A stretch of DNA of 64,000 nucleotides from Rhododendron vialii (lineage: Eukaryota > Streptophyta > Magnoliopsida > Ericales > Ericaceae): the NCBI RefSeq assembly GCF_030253575.1, contig NC_080569.1:25290001-25354000 (forward strand), in the 5' to 3' direction. The notes beneath the pieces were generated by a model, which worked only from the letters and a program-made list of their open reading frames with translations, made no database searches and had not been told where the DNA came from. Below are positions 48,553 to 59,700 of this stretch, piece after piece. Every line of letters starts with the position of its first letter. Position 1 is the first letter of the stretch. The position numbers were made by a program, and so were the translations under genes.

Positions 48553-50232
48553 TTAGAACGACCAAACATTAATCAACTCGATACTCTTCAATATGCTTAT
48601 TTTCGCATTCGGAGATACTTTCCAAGAATCAAAAAGTTGATTATACATATCATGCTCCTCTCGAGTAAATACTCCTAACCGCCAATTCTTGGCCGGTACG
48701 AGTTCCACACTGTCCAAGACTCCGGACTTGTTGAGAAAAAACTTCAGCATCTCGAGTTCAAGCTTTTCGAATTTGAAGCCGCTCACTGTAAGTCGCTTAA
48801 GCTGGAAGAAATTTGCATCGCAGTTCTCAAACATTTGCTTTCCAAGCATCTTCCAATAATATCCATATTCAAAAGAATATTCACCAAGCTGCAAAACAAA
48901 AACAAAACAAAAAAAACAAAAAAAAACACCCAAAATAAAAATGAAAGTTTACAAAACACAAAGTAGAGAAGAAGAATAAATATAAGATACTCACATCAAG
49001 GAAAACTCTGTCTACATACAGGCAATTCTTGAGGAAAGAAACAATGTCATAAGGATTAATGTCAGTAATTGCTCCATCCGTGAACAAGTGAAACTCCTTC
49101 AAATTCAATAGCAAAAAGCTTATTTTTGTGTAAGTCCCGTTCTTGAACTTCGAAGAGAGCCTCTGATTACAACATGAAATATGAAGTAAATTAACAATGG
49201 CATAATTAGAACGATTTTCATAAGTTTGCAATCAAATAAATATGAAGTAAGTAATGAAAAGAAAGAACATACGATCGAGATCGAGCAACATACCTCGAGA
49301 AATGTAGTGCTAATTCTGAGCACTTCAATGTTCGAGACAGATAGTCTGAGCATGAGATTGCTCATTGAATAAAGATGAGGAAAACATCTGACAAGCGTGA
49401 AATTAAGTATCACGTCCTTCAAATGTCGCATCTGGGTCATGAAGTTGATGGCAGGGGATTCCCCACGGTAAAAGAACGTTGAAAGAGTAGGAGCGTCGAT
49501 ATCAATAAGACACATATCCTTGCAATCCCCTACCACGAAACGCCTAAACTTTTTCAGCTCTTGAGCAGCAATGTTTAGATGGTAAATTCCTGAGCATTGC
49601 ACTTCGTCGATACCCTCAAGACATAAGCAGTTGGAAAAAATGGTCGCGATTAGGGCTGAAGTAACATTAACCTGCCTAAGAGCAATAGTTTTTAAGAAGC
49701 ATAAACCTTTCAACTTGGGAGGCAATTCGAATCGACAAAAGTTTAGCTTTAGAATTCTTATGGATTCAAACTCTAAGAGATGATAAGGGAGATTGAAAGG
49801 CTCATCTCCCTGAGTAAAATCTAGATCTACCTCCTCAACCCCTTTGGAAGTTATCATATGTACCCAGTACTCCACTATAGCCTCGATATCGGTTGCATCA
49901 AAATACAACTGAAATCTTTGGATATGGGAGCCGGAGTGTTGGTTGAAAATACGGTTAACTGCCCTCACAAAATTTCCCCTACTTCTACCCACAGCGAAAT
50001 CTAGGTTGAAGACGAAGTTAGGGTTGCGAAGCCAAGAATATTTCTTGAATCTCGTGGAGAGTAATCCACACATCGCGGCATGTTTGATTGGCAAGAAAGA
50101 GAGAATTTTCTCTACAACATCCTCACTAAGGTTAGGAGTAATAGTTGTACTGTCGTTGATGTTATGATCTCTTTTGATTCTCTTTTTGTGTCGCCCCGAC
50201 CCAGTCTGACTTCCCACGCTTTTAGTGGCCAT
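48553..50232 (-). CDS. F-box/LRR/FBD-domain protein, intact copy 3
   Basis: Three exons on the minus strand: 50232-49294, 49162-48995 and 48888-48553, joining to 480 residues without interruption. An N-terminal basic stretch is followed by an F-box (about residues 33-75, NLSEDVVEKILSFLPIKHAA), LRR-like repeats (GVEEVDLDFTQGDEPFNLPYH, ILKLNFCRFELPPKLKGL, LILNFTLV-type), and a C-terminal FBD-like region (LKFFLNKSGVLDSVEL to WKVSPNAKISIL). Donors are GTATGT and GTGAGT. Proteins of this class are substrate adaptors of SCF ubiquitin ligases; targets are unknown. The frame extends upstream of 50232 but without an ATG. It is the only complete member of a three-copy tandem array, all on the same strand at a spacing of about 4.7-4.8 kb. 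Confidence 0.88.
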
Positions 50233-51219
50233 GAATTCGTGCGCCAAAAGAAAAAACTAAAAGTTTTCGAATTTGAGAGAAAAAGGTATTAAAAAACCGT
50301 TTGTACAATGTGAAGTGAAATGAGTCGACCAAAAACTACATCTGAGTATTTATACAAGAGAGTGGGGCCAGTTGGGTTTTATTCGATTTCCAAAATTGTA
50401 GGACAAATCGGATAATACGCAAGTCTCTTAAATAGAGGGCAATGGAACGGTAAGTTCATCCTCTAACTAGTGTTACACACATGGTTGGTGTGTTTTAATC
50501 ATGGGGCATTTTTGGCCTTCTAATTTTTTTCCTTCACAAAAGAAATTTTATTAACTCGCAGTGAAAAGTATAACGAGAAAAAGGAACGAAGATGAAAGCA
50601 ACAAGGCAGGAGAGATATGTCCGAACAAAGAAAACACATCGACTCCCCGTTGCTACACCACATGCCAACAACCAAAGTTGACAAGGTACCAACATTTAAC
50701 ATTGTTTCTAATGACTCATTTAATAGCTTACCGTTGTCCTATTTATTCTTTATGTGTCCTGGTTAATGGTCCAAGTCAGCATCCTATTAATCACTTATAT
50801 TTAGGCCTATTAATTAACAAATATCAAGGAACACAACTCCACCATTCGATGCATGTCAAACGGCTCCGGACACCATTAATTATCAATAGCAAAAATGCAC
50901 ATTTGTTTTTATAGATGTCAGAAATGCACCTTTGAAATATATAGTAACTAGAGAACACAAGTACTCTGCCATTCGATGCATGCGCCGAAAGACTCCGGAC
51001 ATAATTATGTTTGAATTTATGTTTGAAAGTTGTATCCCTAGAATTGGTCATTAATTAATTAATCATCCTTTAAGAGAAACAAGCAAATTAAGTCTTAACA
51101 ATCAAACAGATTTGTTTCGGATTACAGAAATTCAAGTGGGTGAGCATGTAATTGGAAGGCCGCATTAAGACGACCTTTTTAGATACATTGAATTTCGTGT
51201 GTGTAATTTTTTCCTTTTG
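50233..51219. other. 5' flank of FBD copy 3
   Basis: 50440-50600 repeats, partly inverted, sequence that lies 3' of copies 2 and 3 (GGGGCATTTTTGGCCTTCTAA, then AGAAATTTTATTAA). Two diverged CATTCGATGCATG...CTCCGGACA segments lie at 50840-50875 and 50970-51005. Confidence 0.5.
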
Positions 51220-51620
51220 TGAACAGAATTGTCTTTTATGGCAATAAAAATTAATGCCACAAATTAAAATTGGATGGTAATTCGCTAATTAGATTGCTAT
51301 GGCTCCAATTTTGAAAATTCAAAGCATTTACACATTTGAAAATAATTGGTACTCGTACTTTTAATGAGACATATTTCCTTCTCTGTCTCTTTCCTCTGTA
51401 TTCTCTTATTTTACCAAATGACCTTCTTTTTTTTTTATCAACTAGAACTGCAAAACAGCTAAATGAAAATTGAGTTAATAATGCTCATTTGACCTTTATC
51501 TTTTGTAGGGAAACCATATTTCAATTCCTTATTTCGTATTGCAAAAAACAAAATTAGCAGTGACACTAATTTAAAAAAATGATCGGGTCTATAATTGATG
51601 ATCAGATCAAAATCCTACTT
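51220..51620. repeat. spacer arm of an inverted duplication (right)
   Basis: Reverse complement of 46165-46548 plus 47624-47690, lacking the solo LTR. It encloses FBD copy 3 within an inverted pair. Confidence 0.8.
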
Positions 51621-52035
51621 ATCCTTTGTATCTATTCTATTTCTTCATTAATAAATTTCCTTTTGCCGATAAAAAAAATAAGTGACGATCAGATACTAAA
51701 TTGTTATGGCTAAAATATCAAAAGTTTTTACGCCTAGAACGATGACATTATTTTACTGGCCAAAATTAAAGGGGAACTTAAAGATAGGTCCCCTACCATA
51801 GACACAATAAAGTCTCCATCCTAGTCATCCTAAAATTTGAAGAAACCCAACATTGAAGAAAATGAAAATTGAGGAATTAAACGATAAGTTTAAAATCTAT
51901 GAAGCACGGATACAGTACTTCAAGATAAGTACCGTAAGGGTATCATATACAAATACACGCAATATACAGCCCAATAAGTATAATATCTAATTACCCAATA
52001 AGTATAATATCTAATTACCCAATAAGTTTCCAACA
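51621..52035. other. spacer, no gene seen
   Basis: A phrase TACCCAATAAGTATAATATCTAAT is repeated in tandem near 51970-52025. Confidence 0.4.
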
Positions 52036-52385
52036 AGTTTTTTTACATTTTTCAATTCAGAAATGATAATGGTACATACATAAAATCTGTACCAGCGCGT
52101 ACAAAAACTTTTTGAACTTGTTTTGTGTCTCAAAAAATGATTGGAGTCGCTTATGTTGTTTAAAATACTTTGTTTATGGTCCTTGCAAAAAATAAACTCA
52201 ATCATGTATCGGTAGGAGAGTTTACAAAACATCCAACTTTATTCTAGAATTCAAGCTTGAATTCTAAAACAAAGTTGGATAAACACTCTTGCTCATACCG
52301 GATTGAGCTGGCCCAAAAAAAATTTGTATACGTTGGCACAAATATTAAATCTGTACCAAGTACCAATAGGACTGCTGTTTTCAAT
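52036..52385. mobile_element. hairpin MITE, copy 1
   Basis: An inverted-repeat element centred on TAGAATTCAAGCTTGAATTCTA (about 52243-52264). The arms pair outward: TCCAACTTT with AAAGTTGGA, GTTTACAAAACATCC region, and AATAAACTCAAT with TTGAGCT. The outer ends carry AATCTGTACC. Its arrangement resembles 56300-56690. Confidence 0.6.
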
Positions 52386-53160
52386 TTAGGTCACATGGGG
52401 ATACGGGAAGGATACAGCCGGCCGGATACGGTTTTTTCTAGTGGAGATCGATGATGTTAATTAGTAGTAGTTATTATCAAGTGGTTGACTATCGCGCGCC
52501 GTGTGGTGATTTGCAGAGGCAGAAGTAAAACTAGGTTACGCAGACAAGATCAATCAAGGCCAACGTCATCCGAAGCAAACAGGATGATCTTTAATATGTG
52601 CGGAGGCCTCCTTGGCCTGCTACTTGTGTTCAATTATATATGATCGAATTGAATTGGACTCTTGAGAACTTGGAAAACGTTTAAGGAAAAGTAGATATGC
52701 TAAGCTCCGATCAGCATCTAACTGTTATTCAGTCATGCTGCATGTCGATTCAGGCTAAGCGTACTCTACTTCTCGATGAATTCTACATAATGAAATGTTC
52801 AGATCATTAAACTGAGTCCGTGTCCGAGCCCGAGTCTGAGACAGATCGACTTGAAAATGCCTAAATTGGACTTGTCCAATTTTACTGACAACTGAAGAGG
52901 GTTGACGGTTGCATGTTTATTGAAATTCGAAATTGTGGAATTGAGTATGTTGATGAAACAAATAAAAACTAATGAAAAATTCAACGTTACGCTGATTCCA
53001 TCTCCGGAACAACCGAAATAACGCATAATTATTTAGTGGCTTTGGGACACCGGTGTCCCAACATTATCACGAATATGTGGGGTCTACACAACCCAATAAT
53101 TTTTTAAAACAACCAAAAAGGAAAAGAAAAGAAAAATCAATGAACAATAGACAGTACAAG
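52386..53160. other. spacer upstream of the P450
   Basis: No gene seen. Contains no motif I would call beyond the core promoter listed separately. Confidence 0.35.
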
Positions 53161-53179
53161 CCTGTTCTATCTCTTCATC

Positions 53180-53187
53180 TATAAATA
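53180..53187 (+). promoter_or_regulatory. TATA box of the P450 gene
   Basis: TATAAATA lies 47 bases before the ATG at 53227, a normal spacing for a short plant leader. Confidence 0.65.
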
Positions 53188-53226
53188 GAGTGTTCAGGTC
53201 TAACTATCCAAGACAAGCACATTGAC

Positions 53227-55059
53227 ATGGAGCTCTTGTTTCTCTGGTTACTCCTCCTCATCTTAACTCCCTTCCTTTCTATTGCTTTCGGCCTAATACT
53301 CTCCCCTAGAAAGCTCGACATCGAAAAAACCTTCCTCCGGGGACAATGGGATGGCCGATAGTTGGTGAAACAATAGAGTTCGGTTCCACGCTGAGAAAAG
53401 GAATCCCGGAAAAGTTCGTCGCGGATCGAATGGCCAAATACTCGCCGGATGTCTTCAAAACTTCGTTGATAGGGGAACCGGTTGCGGTCTTGTGCGGCTC
53501 GGCAGGGCACAAGTTCTTGTCCTCGAACGAGAACAAGCTCGTCACCATTTGGTTTCCGCCCGCAGTGGCCAAGGTTTTCCCTTCGGCTCGCCGCGCTCCC
53601 AGCTCCCCGGTAGAGCACCCCATGACGCGCAAATTGGCAACGGGTTTTCTGAAACCCGATGCCTTGCAGAACTACGTCAAGGTGATGGATTCGATAGCGA
53701 AGAGACATTTCAAAACGAAGTGGGACTCGAAAGAAGAGGTCACGGTCGCCCCTCTGGCCAAGGACTACACCTTCGAAGTGGCGTGCGGCGTGTTCCTGAG
53801 CATCGAAGACCCGGAACGCGTCGCGAGCTTTTCCGAGCCGTTCTACTGTTTGCTCCCGGCGATCCTGTCATCACCCATAGCCATAAACTTCCCCGGGACC
53901 CCTCTCAGCCGCGGGATCAAAGCCGCGAACAAGATCAGGAAGACCATATTAGAAATCATAAGGCAAAGAAAAACTGATTTGACGGAGAAGAAATCCGCGG
54001 CTTCGGCGAAATACGATGTGCTGTCCCATATGCTTGTTACTACAAATGAAGAAGGGAATTTCATGAAGGAGATGGAGATCACTGAAAGGTTAATGGTTTT
54101 GTTGGTTGGAGGATTTCACACCACAAGCACTGTCATCACTTGCATCCTTAAGTATCTTGCAGATTTACCACACATCTATGATCAAGTTCTCAAGGGTAAT
54201 ATATACAGATACAGATATGTCTTGTTTTGTTTTTCAAATTAAACAAGATAAAGTATTTATGGGTTTTTTTCCCTGGTTCTGTTTGGTTGCAGAGCAAAGA
54301 TGGGTTTCGGCTGCGAAACGAGACGGGGAGCCACTGAATTGGGAGGACATACAGAAGATGAAGTATTCTTGGAATGTGGCAAGTGAAGTACTGAGACTCA
54401 CTCCACCATCTCAAGGAATGTTTCGACAGGCCGTCACTGACTTCACTTATGCTGGTTTCTCTATTCCCAAAGGATGGAAGGTACTAAAGCTTATGCTACT
54501 CATCTCAATACCATCTTTCTTTTTGGTTTATGGTGTTTCTTTTTATGATTCATAGAATCAAATCTAGAAACCGAAAAAATGATTGGGTTCTATTTCATTT
54601 GTGATTAGCTGTCAGTTAAAAAGCGAGCCCTCCAATCGTTTCTGGTTGCCAAGTACTCTTCAGCTATCTGATCTGCATCACATCATGCTTTATAGGCTTT
54701 TTATATATTGAATTATGTTTCTTTGAATGTCTATTGATCAAGGTCTAGCTACATTTTTGTATTAGATATACTGCAGTACAAGTTCAACCAACAGGAATCC
54801 AGACTACTTTCCGGAGCCAGAGAAGTTTGATCCCTCGAGGTTTGAAGGGGACGGACCGGCTCCTTACACATATATTCCTTTCGGAGCAGGACCTCGGATG
54901 TGCCCCGGGAAAGAGTATGCCCGTTTCGCGATACTCGTTTTCATGTATAATGTGGTGGGAAGGTTCAAATGGGAAACAGTACATCCCAATGAGAAGATTT
55001 TGTTCACTCCTTTCCCTTTGCCAGAGAAAGGGCTTCCTATTCGCCTCCTCCCACATTGA
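53227..55059 (+). pseudogene. CYP716-like cytochrome P450 with a one-base frameshift (possibly a sequence error)
   Basis: Exons 53227-54195, 54293-54480 and 54766-55059 give about 483 residues when the frame is followed. A hydrophobic N-terminal anchor (MELLFLWLLLLILTPFLS) runs into an A6 tract at 53324-53329. One base is missing there relative to the family, because the conserved LPPG...GWPIVGETIEF follows in another frame. The rest is uninterrupted: RMAKYSPDVFKTSLIGEP, SNENKLVT, the K-helix ExxR motif [12 protein letters not shown], and the heme loop [16 protein letters not shown] with its Cys. CYP716 enzymes (CYP85 clan) are endoplasmic reticulum P450s, many of which oxidise triterpene scaffolds. 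The I-helix reads GGFHTTST where the family usually has GGHDTASS, so the usual acid is His. An in-frame ATG at 53346 would give a protein without anchor. Status depends on whether the missing base is real. Confidence 0.8.
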
Positions 55060-55685
55060 GTTTACGTCTGATCTCAAAGTATACTTGAGCTAATTACATT
55101 GAGCAATAAGTACACTTTCTTTGCTGCTGAGGTCTTGTGGCTATATTGATTTTGGGAGTTTAGGCTTTGGTTTTGGCTACCTGTTTATGGTTTGTTTTGT
55201 TTTGGTTGGTCGTGGTAGATATTTTATCAACCTATCCCTCTTGGGTCTTTTCTTTCTTTCATTTTTTTGTACTATCTCCTTTTATCATTTTGTAATGTAT
55301 GTTCTCGTTGCCGTTAAAAAAAATATGCGCAGTGGAAGCTCCAAATTTTGATATACTGTTATGCAAACCCTGGTCAAATGCACATGAGTATACGGTGTCG
55401 ACTATTGGGCTGTCACTCCACTTGCCATGTTTTTTCTTTATTTTCCAATCTCTTCTAATTTCTTGTGTAATCATTTGTTATTCCGGTTCCTTAAACGTAT
55501 CTCATCCTTTCTCTTGTTCTCTTAATTCTCTCCCCAGAAAAAGCTATACCCTGGACATATAAGGTCACGTACCACCCAAATAAAGGAAGATGTGGACGGT
55601 TCCGGTGGTCTAACGAAATGGGAAAAATGTTAAAAAGAGTACTAGCGGTCTAATTAAATGGAAGGAATTGATGAGACATCGGTAG
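55060..55685. other. 3' flank of the P450
   Basis: T-rich, probably containing the 3' untranslated region. No further gene. Confidence 0.4.
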
Positions 55686-55689
55686 ATTA

Positions 55690-55970
55690 AAACGAAATCG
55701 CAACTAGGCTACTTTGGTAGGCCAGATGCTTCCCCCATACGAGACTCAAGTTCGAGTCCTGGTACGTCCTTGTCCTGCAGGTGGGATGTCCTTGTCCTGC
55801 AGGTGGGATGACGTACTACTTCCAGGCTTCCAGCTAGTATACCTTGGTGGTGCTGTAGTGACGACCGCTCAACCAAACATTCCAAAGCGGGTAGGAAGCC
55901 CTTATGATAACGCCCAGGGGTTGCTACATTGATTGCTCCCTCCCACCCTTTTTTCTGATAAAAAAAAAAA
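55690..55970 (+). mobile_element. SINE candidate with internal duplication
   Basis: A tRNA-like head includes the B box AAGTTCGAGTCCTGG. CCTTGTCCTGCAGGTGGGATG then occurs twice in tandem (about 55768-55810). The tail ends in an A run at about 55960-55970. Target duplication not found. Confidence 0.5.
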
Positions 55971-56299
55971 GTATTAGCAATAGAAGGCAAAACAATGGAG
56001 AGTGATGGCGATCATAATGGGGAGGGCCAAAGTGTTCAACCACATGGGGATAACAGCAACGAATGCACCTGGAAAATCAAGATAACTAGCTAGCTCCACT
56101 GCAGCTTATCAATAAACTTCTGAACAATCGTACCAAGCAATGTTTTGAATCATTTGTGAACTTTTTCGTTTCAATATCTAGTCACAACTTCAACTTCTCA
56201 GCACAGATGTATGATCATTAACGATATCATGGAGTGGCATAATGTTATGAGACTCAGAAGAATCTCAATCACTTATACTTCAAGTTCAAGCAGCTTTGC

Positions 56300-56690
56300 T
56301 ATAGGTACATACAAATATGTACATACATATTTTGGACCAGTTTTGGGTTCCTAAAAATTGATCCGAGCCGCTCATTTTGTTCGAAATAGTTTGTTTAAGG
56401 GCCCTATAAAAAATAAACTCAATTCAAAATCAGTAACGACATTTATGAGACATCTAACTTTTTTTTTCATAATCTAGGTTTGGATTATGAAGCAAAGTTG
56501 TATATTCTGTAAACATTTTACCGATATCGGATTGAGTTTATTTCATTGAGTTTATTTCTTACAGGTACCTTAAACAAACCATTTTGAATAAAATGAGCAG
56601 CTCGGATCATTTTTTGGGGACCCAATATGGGTCCAAAACGCGTATATACCTATTTGTATGTACTCATATACTTTCCGTACTTCAAGTGAG
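56300..56690. mobile_element. hairpin MITE, copy 2
   Basis: The outer inverted arms AGGTACATACAAATA and TATTTGTATGTAC, then GATCCGAGCCGCTCATTTTGTT paired with AAAATGAGCAGCTCGGATC, form a foldback of about 390 bases. It lies just 3' of the FMN/FHY stop codon and may enter its 3' UTR. Several words (AAAAAATAAACTCAAT, ATCGGATTGAGT) are shared with 52036-52385. Confidence 0.75.
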
Positions 56691-56729
56691 AACTTTACAA
56701 AAAAGATCGAAAGTCTAGTATTGCAGAAG

Positions 56730-59700
56730 CTATAGATGACTGTTATCCCCATTCAGAGAGCTTTTCAAATATGGGTCTTCCCTACATTTGGAATACAGTG
56801 GAAGTTCAAGCGCTGTCTCTGCAATTCTCCGGTCTTCGTAAATCTTCTCTATCAAGCTCTCTAGTGAAGGGAAATTGGCCTGCATGGTCCAAACCGCATT
56901 TTAAGAAAAAAGAATGGAATGCAGCAACAAGAAATACACACACATGTATTGACATTAAAAAAACAAAATTGTTGTATTCTGATACCTCAGGTCGTATATA
57001 CCCAACAATAGCAAGACGCAAATCCTCGCCATAGAAATCATCATCAAAGTCATGAAGCAACCATGGCTCCTGCATTATTTGAAAAATTAGGAACTCAAAC
57101 AAAAAACATACTGTGTTTGATGCAATTCGTACTCACTATGGTCTTCTCTGGGTTGTTAAAGTACGGATTCCAACCAATACTCATAACCATCTTGTAAATG
57201 CCTCGTGTTGATAACGCAGCCCAACCAAAATAAACCCCAGAGGGTTGTTCCAAAAGGACAGTTGAATAGCCCTCAGTTGATAAATTAGCTGAGATAATAA
57301 AATGGTCCAATTACTTAAGGAAATGAAATGAAGGCAAAGGTGAAAACAAGTATACCATTAATTTTATTTCCAAGCCACATAATCAAAGATCCTTTAACAG
57401 TTACCCAATCTACCTTTCCCAAAATCAAAGACCACAAGATTATAGCATGATCAATCATCAAAATAGAATACCAAAGCATAAAGAACCTGATACCAATCAG
57501 AAAACATTGTAATTTCATGCTATGACATTCAGAGTTGGATATTTGGCAGTTCATGAAACTAGCCACATAGGGATCACACATGGGTATCTGAGCAATTTTC
57601 ATGTTGCCTCTCCAAAGCTTCATTCTTGAATAATTTAACAGCCACATTAAAATGACGACATTTTTTTATTCCAAATTTTAAAAAATGGCTATTATACCCT
57701 CTTCACTATTTCACCTTCCATTCCCTCATCAAGACCATGAATATAAGCAATGCTATTGCCCACTTGAAGAACGTTACCGGCACTGCAACATTTAGTCCCT
57801 GTGTTATGCAGCGGTATCTAGGTTAACCAGAAGATAAAGATATACACACCTGTAGGGATTCCAAGCACCTTTGAGCCGCGACCAAATCCTTTAATAACAG
57901 GACCACCAATATACCAAGGTTCTATTGGTAAGGTACCCTCTACCCCTGCAATTAAGTATCAATGGCTTTAATAAAATGGGTTCTATAGAATCTGCTTTAC
58001 TGTAATTTGGAAGAAACTGTGAGAGAGCTTTACAATCTTCAAATGGTGGAAGGCCCCATTTTTCTGGCCGCAAATCAAGAAGAGAGTTGATCACCTCATC
58101 TGCTGAAGTGTACACATGGGATTGTTTCGGAAGAGATGGAACAGCGACGACTTCCATTCCAGCAGCCTTACCGGCCGTTACACCTGGTCTAACATGTAGT
58201 AAAAGTACTTTATCCTTAAAACGTAGAAACTAGAAACCATTCCACTACCATGTCCACGTGGAGAAGAATTTGAATATCCTTGTAGATAAACAAACTCAAC
58301 TGAGTAAGAAACTATTAGCAAGAGAAGCAAATAAACTTATTCCACAAGGAGAATAATATGAAAATCCCTTATACCCAACGATCAGCTATTAAGTGTAGAT
58401 AACCAAATAAACTTAATCAACACTTATTCCCCAAATAAACTATAACTTTAGATAACACACTCATCTCATCTTACTTATAAAAACATGAAATGTACTCTTT
58501 TAACTGCTTATGCAATTATAGCACTAGACTTTACTTAGATGTGTTATATACATCTCACCACTACATCGCAGGGTTCATCATGATAGCAGCTTTTGCTCTC
58601 CGGCTATAAAGCGCCGACACTCCTAGAGACTGTCATATCCATGTCAGACACTCCGGTAGGAATTTTAATAGCTTTTCCATGGTAAACTATTTCAAAACTT
58701 TTGGCCCAAAAGTCTGGTACAAAAGATATGTGTATGTGTATAGGCAAACACCATTGGTGGATAATGCATCCCACAGAAGTTATTAGCTAGGTGATTATGA
58801 GAAGTGTTTAGGGTTTCTTCATTAACCGAAAGACATACATTCATCTACATTCTATAGAGCGAAATGAATGACGATCATTCATACCCTCCTGACTCACTAA
58901 CACCTATATCTTCCAACAAAAGTCATTACAAAAATATTTAATTGTTACAATGTAGGTTTGCATAGCTAAAAGAAATATTTTATATCTAGAAGAAAATTGT
59001 CGTGTCCCATGACGTGTCCTTGTTGTCCGGTCCGTATCCATGCTACATAGCTTTCCGAGCTATATTTTTCAAAAGAGATTATAATCTGGAACAGAATAAA
59101 GATAATATATTGGTAAGAGTGTTAGACCATAAAGAAGCTATCGTATCCCATTTACATTGGGCCAGCCTCTTTTTGGGTTCCATACCTTGGGAATTTATGC
59201 TCATAGTAATGTCGTGCTTGCCTTTAGCACTCTGGAGACACAATTTTTTATGGAACCTATATCTGCTCAATTGATACAATCCGCTCATGGTAAAAATTCT
59301 CCCTTCTTTTTGTAACAAATTCAAATGACTTGGAAAAATAAGAAACTATAACTTAAAGAAAAAAACTAAAATGAAGTCAATCAACTCTAATCATTCCAGC
59401 AACCAAAATGTTCCAACAGTTGATAATATACTTTCATTAAGAAGTCACACACGTTGCATGGGCAATGAATATGCAATATATACTAAATTTCAGAGCCAAC
59501 TTCCTAGCAAAGAAAACTTACTGCGGATTCGTCATTTTTTCAACTTGCATATCTTAAAACTCAATAGACCAGCAACCAAGGGACTTGCAGGACGCTGGGC
59601 GTAAAATTGGGTAGGAGACCTCTCTTTCCGCAATCATCCTTGTTTTTTACTCGAACAAGGGAAGTTCCCTCTCTTTCATATTAGTTTTGTTCATACTGAA

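Noticed and set aside
53175-53977. Long alternative frames on both strands over P450 exon 1
   Set aside because: Shadows of the GC-rich P450 exon; only the frame with SNENKLVT and RMAKYSPDVF matches a known family.
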